Assembly: GCA_963555705.1 (NCBI GenBank)
Contig: OY743171.1
Coordinates: forward strand, 15,437,352-15,501,351
Reading direction: 5' to 3'
DNA: 64,000 bases
From: Ligustrum vulgare
Lineage: Eukaryota > Streptophyta > Magnoliopsida > Lamiales > Oleaceae
A program made the translations under genes and the position numbers. Numbering within the stretch: position 1 is the stretch's first letter; the number at the start of each line of letters is the position of its first letter. Below the pieces are notes generated by a model, which worked only from the letters and a program-made list of their open reading frames with translations, made no database searches and was not told the DNA's origin. Below are positions 1 through 11,857 of the stretch, piece after piece.

Positions 1-1400
1 GATCCATCCGCTTTCATCTTCTTCTTGAAGATCCACTTGTAGGCCAAAGGCTTACAGCCCGGTGGAAGATCTACCAATTCCCAGGTATGATTCTGTAGGA
101 TAGAATCTATTTCACTTTTGATGGCTTCTTTCCACAGATGACCATCGGGAGAAGATATAGCTTCTTTATAGCTTTGAGGATCATTTTCCATCAAATATGT
201 GAGAAAGTCAGGGCCAAAAGTCTTAGAAGTTTTGGTCATTTTACTCCGTCTAGGCTCATCCTCACCTTCTTCAACTGGGTCTTTACTGCTGCCAGAAGCA
301 GAAGATTCCATAGTCCGTTTAATAGGAGTTAACTGTTTAGGAAATTTACAAGGAAATATATTCTCAAAGAATTGTGCATTCCTAGACTCCATGATCGTGT
401 TCGGATCAATATCAGGTACATTCGAATAATGCACAAGAAACCTATATGCACTACTATTTTGTGCATAACCAATGAACACACAGTCAACTGTCTTAGGTCC
501 AATCTTGACCTTCTTGGGAGGAGGCACTGCGACCTTCGCAAGACACCCCCACATTCGTAAGTATTTATACGAAGGTGTTCGACCTGTCTAAAGTTCATAC
601 GGAGTCTTATCCATATTCTTTCTTAACACTTTATTCAAAATGTAATTCTCAGAAAGAATAGCTTCTCCCCACATGTTCTGTGGTAATCCAGAACTAATCA
701 ACATAGCATTCATCATTTCTTTTAAAGTTCGATTCTTACGCTTAGCGATTCCGTTCTGCTAAGGTGAATAAGGTGCAGTGGTTTGGTGAATTATTCCATG
801 TTTAGCACAAAATTCACCAAATGGTGATTCATATTCACCACTACGATCACTTCGCAGTACCTTTATTTTCTTGCTAAGTTGATTTTCAACTTCATTCTTG
901 TAAAGAATGAATTTTTCGATAGCTTCGTCTTTGCTTTTAAGCAAGTACATATAACAGTATCTCGTGCTATCATCGAAAAAAGTAATAAAATACTTATTGC
1001 CGCCTCTTGTTTGGACAAATTTCAAGTCACACACATCACTGTGGACTAGTCCCAACGGCTCGGTACTTCTTTCAATACTATGAAACGAAGACCTTGTAAG
1101 CTTTGCCTCAACGCAGGTTTCACATTTGTGATTCGAATCAATTTGAAACATAGGCAAGTAGTTTAGCTTGCTTAGCCTACGAATTGTATTATAATTTACG
1201 TGACCTAATCTACCATACCACAGATTAGGAGACTCAAGCAAGTAAACAGAAGAAGTTTTCTCATTATTCATAACAGTTGGGGTTACAGCAATTACATTTA
1301 ATTTAAATAGGCCATCAGTTATATAGCCATTCCCAACATAAACTCCTATCTTGGTAATCACTAGCTTGTCCGCCTCAATGACCATGCAGAAACCATTTTT
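1..1400 (-). pseudogene. copia integrase and start of RT, broken
   Basis: The open segment 1385-759 holds the GAG-pre-integrase zinc part (LWYGRLGHVNYNTIRRL ... CETC) and the integrase core: HSDVCDL, then FFDDSTRYCY, then SDRSGEY, where family members usually have DRGGEY. It ends at a TAG (759-761) directly after TTAPYSP, where the family has a glutamine, so this is a nonsense mutation. The remainder to position 1 (integrase C-terminus, linker, then the WIFKKK start of RT) is readable only by changing frame. The element is dead. RT active site, RNase H and the 3' LTR lie outside the window. Confidence 0.85.
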
Positions 1401-1496
1401 TTCTCAGAAGAGACCCAGAAACCAGATTCTTGCGAATCTCTGGCACATACAGCACATTGGTCAGAGTAAGCTCTCTACCAGAGGTCATCTTCAGGA

Positions 1497-2653
1497 TCAC
1501 CTTGCCTTTACCCAGCACTTCAGATGTTGCGGAGTTTCCCATGAACAATTTTTCACCATTGTAACTGGTGTAAAAGTAGTGAACATGCTCCTATTGGAGC
1601 AGACATGGCAAGTGGCCCCAGTATCCAGCCACCACTCCTTTGGGTTAGATCCCACCAAGTTAACCTCACTAATCACCGGTGTAAGGTTTAGGTCAGACAT
1701 GTCATCTGAGAGATGATCTCTCTCATTTCCAACCATATTAGCTTGAGGACGCTGCTTGTTATCCCTCCGAGGCTGGCAGCAGTCTGCTGATCGGTGCCCA
1801 ACTTTATCACAATTGAAGCACTTTCCATTGAACTGGAACTTGGCCTTCTTTCCTACGCCACCAGTAGGCTTCAACTGAGACCCTTTCATGGCATGCTTTT
1901 TTATCATTTCGATTCCCATTACCCTGCTTGGCTTTAAAAGATTGACCTTTGTTGGTACCAGATTTCTGGCCGTGCTCCAGTACATTTGCCTTTTCAGAGT
2001 AAGAATTCTCCGATTTTCGTTCAGCCAATTTGTTATCCTCCTCAATCCGCAGCTTGATAATTAAATCTTCGAAAGACATCTCTTTCCGCTTATGCTGCAA
2101 ATAGCTTTTGAAAGCCTTCCACTGAGGAGGCAGCTTGTGAATAGAAGTAGCTACTTGTAAGGATTCTGACATAGTCAAACCCTCAGCATGCATTTCCTGC
2201 AAAAGTACTTGATACTCTTGCACTTGGCTCACCACTGAACGAGAATCCACCATTTTGAAGTCCATGCACCGACTGGCTAAGAATTTCTTAGACCCAGCAT
2301 CCTCGGTCTTGTACTTCTTCTCTAAGGACTCCCAAAGCTCCTTAGTAGATTTCTTTACCACATACACGTGATACAGAGAATTCTGTAGGCCATCCAGGAC
2401 ATAGTTGCGGCACAGAAAATCAGCACTTTTCCATGCATCCCAAGCAGCACGCCTATGTAAATCAGTGTCGTTTTCAGCCACAACAGGGGCATCCTCGGTG
2501 AGGAAACGTGCAAGGCCCAAAGTTGTAAGATAAAAAATCATCTTGTTCTGCCATGTCTTAAAATCAGTCCCCGCAAACTTGTCCGGTCGAATCACATGAT
2601 TCACAGGAAATGGAGCCGGAAACGATGGTAAAGGTACCGAGGCCGCAGCCCTA
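1497..2653 (-). pseudogene. copia gag and protease, frameshifted
   Basis: Gag reads from about 2653 with no ATG. The frame is open right up to the junction, and the first codon usable as a start is a GTG at 2604, so the true start has been lost. Gag has the UBN2/Retrotran_gag look ([17 protein letters not shown] near the start). A frameshift near 1900 moves the reading into another frame that carries the CCHC knuckle [14 protein letters not shown] and then the protease-like WWLDTGATCHVC around 1620-1660. A further frame change just after FTTFTPV garbles the MGNS-type segment. In the family, gag packages RNA and the protease cleaves the polyprotein. This copy cannot make either in one piece. 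Confidence 0.85.
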
Positions 2654-2654
2654 G

Positions 2655-4142
2655 GTATGTCTAAATTAGGATTAATTATTGTCGTTTGGGAATATTTGCT
2701 ATTTAATTTATGTTTATTTGTTTATCTTTCAGGAAATGTCCCAATTGAAGAAGAATGAAGAAATTAATGGAAAAATGACACGATTGGATGTTAATTGGAA
2801 CTAAATTGGACAAGTGAGGAGTTTGTGACAACAACCGGGAAACATGCTTGGTGCCAAAGTGACTAAAATCAGAGGTTGGAGGACCTAATTGAATGAATTA
2901 AGAGCTTGAATGGTCAAATCGAGAAGAAGATAAAGTTTGGGGACTAAAGTGCAACAATTGAAAGTTGAGGACTGAAGGTGCAATTAAAAGTCAGGGACTA
3001 ACTTGCACATCCGGAAGAATGATGAAGTCGCGATTGCTGGTCACACACCAAGCGATCTCGAGAAGACGCAAAATTGTAACCCGAGAGTTTTAATGAAGTC
3101 CACGCGATCGCTAGGGTTGATACCACGCGATCGCGTGCGTATCCGGCTGGGCCGACTGTGGGCTTTTTCTCTCGATTTTTATCGGACTTTTCTTGTTTTG
3201 ACCTAGGTTTTCTCCAAAATCTATATATACAACATAAGAGGCACGAGATCCAGACATTTACCTCTCCATAGAACGAGCCACAACAGATATTTTAATTCAA
3301 ATTCTTGGAGATTCAAGCATCGCAGAGGGGCGTGAATTGAAGATACTTGAAGAATTGATAATTGGTGCAATCTTTCAATTCTTCTTTGTTATTTTCAATG
3401 AACGTTATATTTTATTGTTTTTGTTTTACAATCATGATGTGTAACTAATTTTAACGTTGGGATGAACGATGTAGCCTAGTCATATTATTTTAATTCCATA
3501 TTCCTTATTTTAACGCTTTGATGCATGTGTTGATTTATTATTGCGTTTAACGCGTGAATGAACTGGCCACTTATTCATGATTTTATGTGTTATTTCCATA
3601 ATCCGAGAGGTGAGTTAATAACATAGATCTAGGTAATAAATCCGGTAATTGAACGAGAGATAGAGATATACTCTTGTAATTATTGCGGTCGTGTGTGAAT
3701 TCTTGTGTGTAATGCATCTAGATAAGGAATATTCGGGCCCTCTGTAGAGATACAAGGTTGACTTATTTAGGTAGGATTGATTTAAACTCGAGAGAGGAAT
3801 CTCAATTTGAATCAGTGAATTCGATCGATCACATATTTAGAAAATAAAATCTGGAATTGGAATTAATTTAATTGGCTAGGTGAAATCGTGAATCTCAACC
3901 ACTTTACAATCATCTTTAAAAACAAAACAATTTCATAATTTAATTATTTAATTCATCTTCTTAGTTTTAATTTAAAACATCAAATTCATTTGTCTGTTCA
4001 AATAAAGTTTAGAACTAAAATATTTCGGTACTTAGTAAACAGTCCTCGTGGGACGATAATCCGGACTCCTAGGTCCACTTTATTACTTCTCACGACCCGT
4101 ACACTTGCGGGGATATCTCGCATCGCGAGATATAAGTAAACA
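2655..4142 (+). repeat. 5' LTR of Athila-like element (5'-truncated)
   Basis: Matches 9675-11133 base for base over most of its length with a constant offset of 7020 until near the end. It lacks the TGATAAGTGTATTTT start seen at 9648. It ends ...AAGTAAACA, just before the primer-binding site. A TATA-like CTATATATAC at about 3220 is the probable promoter. A short frame at 3003-3206 lies in both LTRs and follows from LTR duplication; I do not regard it as a gene. Several GCGATCGC-type palindromes sit at 3030-3140. Confidence 0.9.
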
Positions 4143-4148
4143 AGTTTT

Positions 4149-4166
4149 TGGCGCCGTTGCCGGGGA
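4149..4166 (+). other. primer-binding site, tRNA-Asp type
   Basis: TGGCGCCGTTGCCGGGGA lies six bases after the LTR end. This is the tRNA-Asp-complementary site typical of Athila/Tat plant gypsy elements, where minus-strand cDNA synthesis starts. It fixes the LTR boundary and the orientation (plus). Confidence 0.9.
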
Positions 4167-4284
4167 CTGTTAATTAATATCGATACACATTAGTTCTTAT
4201 TTTACTTTGAACATTATTTTGCTTATTTTTATTTTTTTTATTTTATTTTCAGTTTTTGTTTCTTTTTTTTTTATATATAAATTA

Positions 4285-6762
4285 ATGTTAAGAAGAACTA
4301 AATCTTTTGAATTGCTTCCTTTTGATACAAAGACTGAACGCAGTTTTCGACAAAGGCGCAAACAACAGTTGGAAGCAGCTCAACACACAGATTTAGCAAT
4401 GGCAGATAACCAAATTCAGCATAACCAGAACAATCTTCCAGCAGAAATTGTAGTTCAACAACAAAATCAACCGAACAACGGGAGGCGAGCATTAAGGGAT
4501 TATATGATTCCTCCAGTGGGAAACATTGGAACTTGCATAGTGCCACCCGCTATACCTGCTAACAACTTTGAAATCAAGACTTCTTTGATCTCTCTGATCC
4601 AAAACTTTGCCGTCTTTCATGGGTTGCCGTCTGAAGATCCACATGCACACCTGCGAACTTTTCAAGAATTATGTGACATGCAACGAATGAATGGAGTTCC
4701 GGGTGACGTGGTAAAGCTGAAATTATTTTCCTTCTCATTGGCAGACAAGGCAAAGGCATGGTTTTACACGCTACCCCTCCACACAATTACAACTTGGGAA
4801 GTAATGAGTCAAAAATTTGTTGACAAGTTCTTTCCACCTGGCCGGATGTCAAAGCTAAGGCGTGAAATCCTTTCGTTCAACCAACAGCCAGGAGAGTCCA
4901 TTTTCGAGGCTTGGGAGAGGTTCAATGAGCTGGTTCGTCAATGTCCTACCCATGGAATAGCTAATTGGATCCTCATACAAACTTTCTACAACGGGTTGAC
5001 AAATGACAACAAGAAGCATGCAGATTCAGCTGCAGGTGGATCTGTGATGGATCTGACTTACGAAGAAGCCTCCGAAATATTCGAGAAAATGGCAGCAAAT
5101 AGTTATCAGTGGTACTCCGATCGCACCGCACAGAAATCTGGTGGAATAGCTGCGGTAAATGAAATTACAGCTATTAATGCTAAATTGGATGCACTGACGA
5201 AGAAATTTGACAGCATGAATCAGCAGCCAGTGCTTGCAGCTCAGGCAACAATAGTCTGTGATTACTATTTTGAGAATCATGCACTATCAGAGTATCCTAT
5301 GGCATATCAAGGTCAACCGGATAAAGAGCACGCAAATTTTGTTGGGAACAATCAGAGGCAGCAAGGAGGTATGTACTCACAGACATACAACCCTGAATGG
5401 AGGAAGCATCCAAACTTTTCATGGGCTAACAATCAAAACACCCAACGACCACCAGGGTTACAGCAGCAACAACAAGTTCAGAAGACTTCTAGTGAAGAAT
5501 TGATACTGCAGCTGCTGCAAAGCCATCAAGCTGACACTAAAGAAATAAAAATTCAATTGGGACAGTTGGCAAACGCAAGTTCAGAAAGACAACAAGGTAA
5601 ATTTCCCAGTAATACTGAAACAAACCCTCGTGAGCATGTTAATGCAATAACAACAAGGAGCGGGGTTCAGCTCTCTGAAGTGACTGAAGCAGAATATGAA
5701 AAGCATAGGAACAAAAAGGAAAATGTGGTGGAAGAGAAGAAAAGTGAAAAAGAACAGAGATCGACTCCTGAAGTTCATGAAAAAGTCGAAGAAGAAGTTC
5801 GAGTTCGACCACCAGTCAAAGCTTATGTGCCCCCAATTCCTTATCCACAACGATTGATAAAGCATAAGTTGGAGCAGCAGTTTGGAAAATTTTTGGAAAT
5901 ATTCAAGAAACTGCACATTAATATTCCTTTCGCTGAAGCATTGGCCCAAATGCCGCTCTACTTGAAATTTATGAAGGAGATGCTGTCAAACAAAAGAAAG
6001 TTGGTTGATTTTGAGACAGTAGCACTGAGTGAGGAGTGCAGCGCCATACTTCAAAAGAAGTTACCACAGAAACTAACAGATCCAGGGAGTTTCTCGATCC
6101 CTTGTACTATTGGTAAATTTAATTTTGATAATGTATTGTGTGATCTTGGTGCAAGTGTCAATTTAATGCCTTTGTCTGTATACAGGAAACTTGGTTTGGG
6201 GGAGCCTAAACCAACCAATATCACACTGAAACTGGCGAACAGATCAATCCAATATCCATATGGGATTGTTGAGAATATGATAGTAAAAGTAGACAAGTTT
6301 TTCTTCCCAGTCGACTTTGTGATTTTGGACATAGAAGAGGACGCCCAAATGCCCCTCATTCTTGGAAGGCCATTCCTAGCTACTGGAAGATGCTTAATCG
6401 ACATTGAAATGGGAGAAATCATCTTTAGGGTCGAGAAGGAACAAGTCACGTTTAGCATCAAGCCAAGGCAAGATCTTGAAGGTCTAAATGAAAGCTGCTT
6501 CAAGGTGGAGGGGGTGGTCCAGAAACCAGAAGAAAAGACCAAGCAGGGTATTAATATTGAGGAGGAGCTAAGCACAAAATATGAGTTCGTAAAGGAAAAA
6601 GATGGATGGAGGGACAAAAAGGAAGAAAAACCGAACATCCCTCAACAATCGGCTAAAAGTGAGGTTTTGGAATTCAAGAAAGTGAGAAAACGAATGGAGA
6701 TATGCAAGACATGGAATTGCAAGAAATGCAAAGCCTCAAGAGGATCATTCAAGCTTCCATGA
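4285..6762 (+). CDS. Athila-type gag with aspartic protease
   Basis: The frame opens at 4207, but the first 26 codons are a T-rich hydrophobic stretch. The ATG at 4285 (MLRRTKSFELLPFD) gives the usual Athila gag start, so I choose it. The Retrotrans_gag domain lies around residues 90-260 (numbered from 4285), with FHGLPSEDPHAHLRTF and WFYTLPLHTITTW as landmarks. A glutamine-rich linker follows, then a charged stretch, then a retropepsin-like protease around residues 610-690 with LCDLGASVNLMPLS (active-site D-L-G in place of D-T-G, common in this group). Gag would form the particle and the protease would process it. The frame runs into KTWNCKKCKASRG and stops where RT should follow. It is followed at 6801 by GCGCTTGTTGGGAGGCAACC, which I remember as lying downstream of pol in Athila elements, so the pol domains seem to have been deleted. 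The frame itself is uninterrupted. Confidence 0.85.
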   Translation: MLRRTKSFELLPFDTKTERSFRQRRKQQLEAAQHTDLAMADNQIQHNQNNLPAEIVVQQQNQPNNGRRALRDYMIPPVGNIGTCIVPPAIPANNFEIKTSLISLIQNFAVFHGLPSEDPHAHLRTFQELCDMQRMNGVPGDVVKLKLFSFSLADKAKAWFYTLPLHTITTWEVMSQKFVDKFFPPGRMSKLRREILSFNQQPGESIFEAWERFNELVRQCPTHGIANWILIQTFYNGLTNDNKKHADSAAGGSVMDLTYEEASEIFEKMAANSYQWYSDRTAQKSGGIAAVNEITAINAKLDALTKKFDSMNQQPVLAAQATIVCDYYFENHALSEYPMAYQGQPDKEHANFVGNNQRQQGGMYSQTYNPEWRKHPNFSWANNQNTQRPPGLQQQQQVQKTSSEELILQLLQSHQADTKEIKIQLGQLANASSERQQGKFPSNTETNPREHVNAITTRSGVQLSEVTEAEYEKHRNKKENVVEEKKSEKEQRSTPEVHEKVEEEVRVRPPVKAYVPPIPYPQRLIKHKLEQQFGKFLEIFKKLHINIPFAEALAQMPLYLKFMKEMLSNKRKLVDFETVALSEECSAILQKKLPQKLTDPGSFSIPCTIGKFNFDNVLCDLGASVNLMPLSVYRKLGLGEPKPTNITLKLANRSIQYPYGIVENMIVKVDKFFFPVDFVILDIEEDAQMPLILGRPFLATGRCLIDIEMGEIIFRVEKEQVTFSIKPRQDLEGLNESCFKVEGVVQKPEEKTKQGINIEEELSTKYEFVKEKDGWRDKKEEKPNIPQQSAKSEVLEFKKVRKRMEICKTWNCKKCKASRGSFKLP

Positions 6763-9085
6763 CAAAGAAATGCAAAAAGTCGAGCTTTAGACTTAAAACG
6801 GAGCGCTTGTTGGGAGGCAACCCAACCTTTCCTCCCTTTTATTACGCTTTCATAATTTATTTATTTGCTGAATTTTTAGATATATGCATGGTAGGAAATG
6901 TGTTTGAGTGTTTTGCATGTTTCATGTTTAGAACACTTGTACATAAGAGTCTATTATTGCATATTTAGGTATGTTTTTAATTTTTCATGTTTATATTAGG
7001 CTAGGTTTTTATCGTCATTCCAAACTCACACACACACTAGTTTGGATCATGAAGTTAATGTTTGAAAAATCATTGCATCGATCATGAAGTTGATTAGGGG
7101 GATAAAAATGATTTTGAATTTCAAAGATAGGAAAAAATTTCATTATTGCCGTGAACTACGCGATCGTGGGCCTATAGGCTCTAGCAATCGCGACAATGCA
7201 TTAAAATATCAACAGATTATTTAACCGTGAACCACGCGATCGCTGGCACTCCAGCCAAGCGATCGCGTGGGTACTCTGGGATAATAATCGGCAGTTTTAA
7301 GTGTTGTGCTTCATGTTTTCATTTTCAAACATTAGACACTCGTTTTCTCTCCCCTAATCACCTCATGTTTGATCTTACATTTTGTGTGCTTGTCATCAAC
7401 ACCTTGTTGCATCATACTTATTGCTTTCATTACCTACAAAACTCAATCAAAGGTATGAAGTTTTCACTTTCCTTCAAGTTATTCAAAAGAGTGAAATTTT
7501 CTTTGAATTCATAAGTGCAACTTTATTGGAGAGTGGAGTATGGGCTTAAGTTAGTTGTTGGAGAATGTGATTTTTGCTTTAATAAGTAGAAATTTCTTGG
7601 TCAATCCATGTTTCCAAATTGATGCAAGTTCTTTAATTTTTGGAGTGCACATGTAGTGTTTGATGAAATGCCACAAAGACATTCTTGTGCTAATTTTAGA
7701 GATTCTTCCGAGCATTTATCTTCATGACATGGTATTCATTGAGTATGTGTGTTTAGTTCATGAATTAGTACACTACATGACATGAAATCCATTAAAACAA
7801 TGTTTGCACCATGACAGCCCCATTGCAAGGCAATTGCAGGCCATTGCACACAGAAACTGTCTCACTTCACCTACTTCTCCACATTGTTGCATGACACTAT
7901 TGACCTTCAAATGAGCTGAATTTTTAATATATTATTGATCATGCTGTGAACTTTAAAGTATCAAAAGATGGCTCGGGAAAATTTGTGTTTTTCTAGGCGA
8001 CGTCAAGGCTTGAATGTGTGGTCGACCAATTTTGAAAATTCAAAATTTTGCTTTAACTTTAGTTTGGGGGTGTGCTACTGAACTTCCATTATTTCTTATT
8101 GATGTTTATGACTTTTAATATTACTTATCTCTTATTTGCAAGGTAAACATCAGGCAAGACACATCCGATCAAGTTGGGCAAGGCAAGAAATAGGGTCAGA
8201 TTCATCCAATATCATTTCAAATTGAAGTATCAAGACTACAATGAGACATCTCCTCTACACTTGGGAAGTTCTCGTTCCCTGTCTTTTGTCAAGTTTTGCA
8301 TTATTCTTACTTATTTATGTGGCAAAACATTGAGGACAATGTTCATTTCAAGTTTGGGGGTTGATCTCATTATTTCCATATTATTCCATATTATTACTTT
8401 TCATTCTATTTTATTGGGATTAAAAAAAAAAAAAAAAATTGAAAACTTTGTTGACATGTTTATTGCCTAGGATATAGTATGAATCAATTTGTGTTTAGGC
8501 TTGAAAATTGGACAACATGAAAGCATGAACTTATTTTTGAACTAGTTATGTTTTGCTAGATTCATACTTATTGCGCACATAGCCAGTGTTAGATAATTGC
8601 TTGTGTGAGAGATTTTGTTTAATACATGTGGGGCAGAGTTTATGCAATTTGAACTTAGGAATGACTCAAAAAGCCCTGAACTTAGATCGTTAGACATCCC
8701 ACCCCTAAATTAGAACCAATCATGCTAAAAGGCAAGTTTGGGGGTAAAATGGTTGGAATTTGTGTGTATTGACGGGTTGGAGGTCTGTGGTTCTTGGTTT
8801 TTCACTTTAGTCATTGCAGTTTGGTCAACTGGTATAAACCATTTCCAGCATAAAAACAGAAAAATGCTGAAGGTCTTATTCCGCTCTTCAAATGCCTTTT
8901 TGACTCGAGTAAGTAAGTCCGAGGGGTCTTTCAAACCTGGTACCCTAAATCCGTCTGGTTTGGGAGTTGCCGATCTGAAAGCCCGCTACATGGGTCATAT
9001 AGAAAGCCCGTATGAAAAGTTCTGCACAAAGATGGTAAAAGGCGGGGACAATTAAAAGAAAAAGTCGTCCATCATAAGAAAAAAA

Positions 9086-9087
<2 letters not shown>

Positions 9088-9133
<46 letters not shown>
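9088..9133. repeat. (TA)n microsatellite
   Basis: About 23 uninterrupted TA units inside the Athila-like internal region, preceded by an A-rich stretch. Confidence 0.95.
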
Positions 9134-9135
<2 letters not shown>

Positions 9136-9630
9136 CATGGTATAAGTGTTGTTGACTGAGCTGTGGTGGCTGAGGCTGTAGAATTGGGGACTGCTTTCTT
9201 TTGATTCGTTATGCATGCATATTTCTGATTCTGATTACCTTGTGTGGAAAAAGCAAAGAATATTTTTAGAACCCACATAGATAAAAACCAGAAAGTTGTG
9301 ATCAGTCATGAGCGTTGAAAAGAATTTCATTAGAAATCATAGATTGACCACATGGGATTCGGGCTGGATTATGCATAATGAGCCACACAGTATGAGCACA
9401 TCTTTTGCATAAGTATGCGTTTGACATTGGCTATTCACACACACACTTAAAAATCTGGCAGATATAACTAGAAATTACTTCGAATTGTTGTTCATGATGC
9501 TTGCTTAAAGCTTAAATTGGTTTGGACTTTGGAGGCATATGGTAAACATGTTGACTCAACAAAAATATTTGTTCTCTTACTTCTTTGATTTTTGTAGTTT
9601 AGTTTAAATTGTTCGAGGACAAACAATAAT

Positions 9631-9647
9631 TCTAGTTTGGGGATATT
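9631..9647 (+). other. polypurine tract of Athila-like element
   Basis: TCTAGTTTGGGGATATT stands directly before the 3' LTR start TGATAAGTG. It would prime plus-strand synthesis. Its GTTTGGGGATAT form is usual in Athila/Tat elements. Confidence 0.8.
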
Positions 9648-11133
9648 TGATAAGTGTATTTTATACACTTATTTGTATGTCTAAATTAGGATTAATTATT
9701 GTCGTTTGGGAATATTTTCTATTTAATTTATGTTTATTTGTTTATCTTTCAGAAAATGTCCCAATTGAAGAAGAATGAAGAAATTAATGGAAAAATGACA
9801 CGATTGGATGTTAATTGGAGCTAAATTGGACAAGTGAGGAGTTTGTGACAACAACCGGGAAACATGCTTGGTGCCAAAGTGACTAAAATCAGAGGTTGGA
9901 GGACCTAATTGAATGAATTAAGAGCTTGAATGGACAAACCGAGAAGAAGATAAAATTTGGGGACTAAAGTGCAACAATTGAAAGTTGAGGATTGAAGGTG
10001 CAATTAAAAGTCAGGGACTAACTTGCACATCCGGAAGAATGATGAAGTCGCGATCGCTGGTCACACACCAAGCGATCTCGAGAAGACGAAAAATTGTAAC
10101 CCGAGAGTTTTAATGAAGTCCACGAGATCGCTAGGGTTGATACCACGGGATCGCGTGCGTATCCGGCTGGGCCGACTGTGGGCTTTTTCTCATGATTTTT
10201 ATCGGACTTTTCTTGTTTTGACCTAGGTTTTCTCCAAAATCTATATATACAACATAAGAGGCACGAGATCCAGACCTTTGCCTCTCCATAGAACGAGCCA
10301 CAACAGATATTTTAATTCAAATTCTTGGAGATTCAAGCATCGCAGAGGGGCGTGAATTGAAGATACTTGAAGAATTGATAATTGGTGCAATCTTTCCATT
10401 CTTCTTTGTTATTTTCAATGAACGTTATATTTTATTGTTTTTGTTTTACAATCATGATGTGTAACTAATTTTAACGTTGGGATGAACGATGTAGCCTAGT
10501 CATATTATTTTAATTCCATATTCCTTGTTTTAACGCTTTGATGCATGTGTTGATTTATTATTGCGTTTAATGCGTGAATGAACTGGCCACTTATTCATGA
10601 TTTTATGTGTTATTTCCATAATCCGAGAGGTGAGTTAATAACATAGATCTAGGTAATAAATCCGGTAATTGAACGAGAGATAGAGATATACTCTTGTAAT
10701 TATTGCGGTCGTGTGTGAATTCTTGTGTGTAATGCATCTAGATAAGGAATATTCGGGCCCTCTGTAGAGATACAAGGTTGACTTATTTAGGTAGGATTGA
10801 TTTAAACTCGAGAGAGGAATCTCAATTTGAATCAGTGAATTCGATCGATCACATATTTAGAAAATAAAATCTGGAATTGGAATTAATTTAATTGGCTAGG
10901 TGAAATCGTGAATCTCAACCACTTTACAATCATCTTTTAAAACAAAACAATTTCATAATTTAATTATTTAATTCATCTTCTTAGTTTTAATTTAAAACAT
11001 CAAATTCATTTGTGTGTTCAAATAAAATTTAGAACTAAAATATTTCGGTACTTAGTAAACAGTCCTCGTGGGACGATAATCCGGACTCCTAGGTCCACTT
11101 TATTACTTCTCAAGACCCGTATATAAGTGAACA
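9648..11133 (+). repeat. 3' LTR of Athila-like element
   Basis: Starts TGATAAGTGTATTTTATACAC and ends ATATAAGTGAACA. Relative to the 5' LTR it lacks about 29 bases after GACCCGT near its 3' end. Otherwise it is nearly collinear. The base after the LTR is part of GTGAGCATTTC; no matching duplication can be tested because the 5' end is clipped. Confidence 0.88.
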
Positions 11134-11735
11134 GTGAGCATTTCATAGAAATGCTCAGTAGACTCAGCGCAAAATGAAATAAACTATATCATAAATAACA
11201 CATATAATCATGCAATTTAAGCTCTAAGTTCTCATGCAATAAGCAAGTAAAGTCTCATGCGTATTCGCAAGTAATCTCATGCCCGAAGACAAGTGGTCTC
11301 ATGTACGAAGGAAAGTAATATCATAAATAACATTATCACATGTAGAGCATTTACAATACGAATTTAATTAATATTGTACAGTTAAAAGAAAATGTTTTTG
11401 GAGTATGAACTTATCTTAAAAATATTACTTGTAATTAAAGTTTTATAAAGGAAATTAAATCTTGAGGGATGGATTAAAAGAATTAAAATTGTAGGGCTTG
11501 ACCTAAAATGGTAAAGTATACAGACGACTAATTTGTGCAAATAATTGAGAATACAGATTGAATAGGCAAACTCAAAAGTTTCTAGCCAAATTAAATTTTA
11601 GCAGAAACCCTGGGTCATAATAAACTATTTTGAAACTTTGGGGTTGAAAATAAAACAATTTAAAATTGGAAGGACTAAAATAGTAGATTGTGAGAATTGG
11701 GGGCTAAAAGGTCAAATTTGAAAATCAATTTAAGG

Positions 11736-11857
<122 letters not shown>

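Larger units (their letters stand above)
1..2654 (-). mobile_element. Ty1/copia retrotransposon, 5' internal part, truncated at both ends
   Basis: On the minus strand the order is gag, zinc knuckle, aspartic protease, GAG-pre-integrase, integrase, then the start of reverse transcriptase. This is the Ty1/copia order (integrase before RT). The window edge cuts the element inside RT. At 2654/2655 it stops abruptly where sequence matching the Athila LTR (copy at 9675) begins, so its own LTR, primer site and gag start are missing. It is related at protein level to the copia element at 12500-18998, sharing many motifs, but it is clearly not a recent copy of it. Lineage within copia not determined. 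Confidence 0.9.
6763..9647 (+). other. non-coding 3' internal region of Athila-like element
   Basis: About 2.9 kb without an ORF I can support. In full-length Athila elements this zone may hold an env-like frame, which I cannot recognise here. It contains GCGATCGC palindromes at 7158-7265, a (TA)n tract at 9088-9133, an A-run at 8423-8437 and four AGTTTGGGG tracts (8061, 8351, 8735, 9634), the last being the real polypurine tract. Confidence 0.7.
2655..11133 (+). mobile_element. Athila-like Ty3/gypsy element, non-autonomous, 5' LTR clipped
   Basis: Two direct LTRs (2655-4142 and 9648-11133) flank an internal region with a tRNA-Asp-type primer site, a gag-protease ORF of Athila character, a long non-coding part and a polypurine tract. 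Reverse transcriptase, RNase H and integrase are absent, so the element would need proteins supplied in trans. The first 27 bases of the LTR are missing from the 5' copy, so no target duplication can be read. By eye the LTRs differ at about two dozen positions over some 1.46 kb, plus a 29-base deletion near the end of the 3' LTR. This suggests a moderately old insertion. Confidence 0.88.

Noticed and set aside
3003..3206. 67-codon frame repeated at 10023-10226
   Set aside because: Lies in both LTRs of the Athila-like element. Repetition is due to LTR duplication, not selection.
6051..6638. 195-codon minus-strand frame
   Set aside because: Antisense shadow of the gag-protease frame; no recognisable content.
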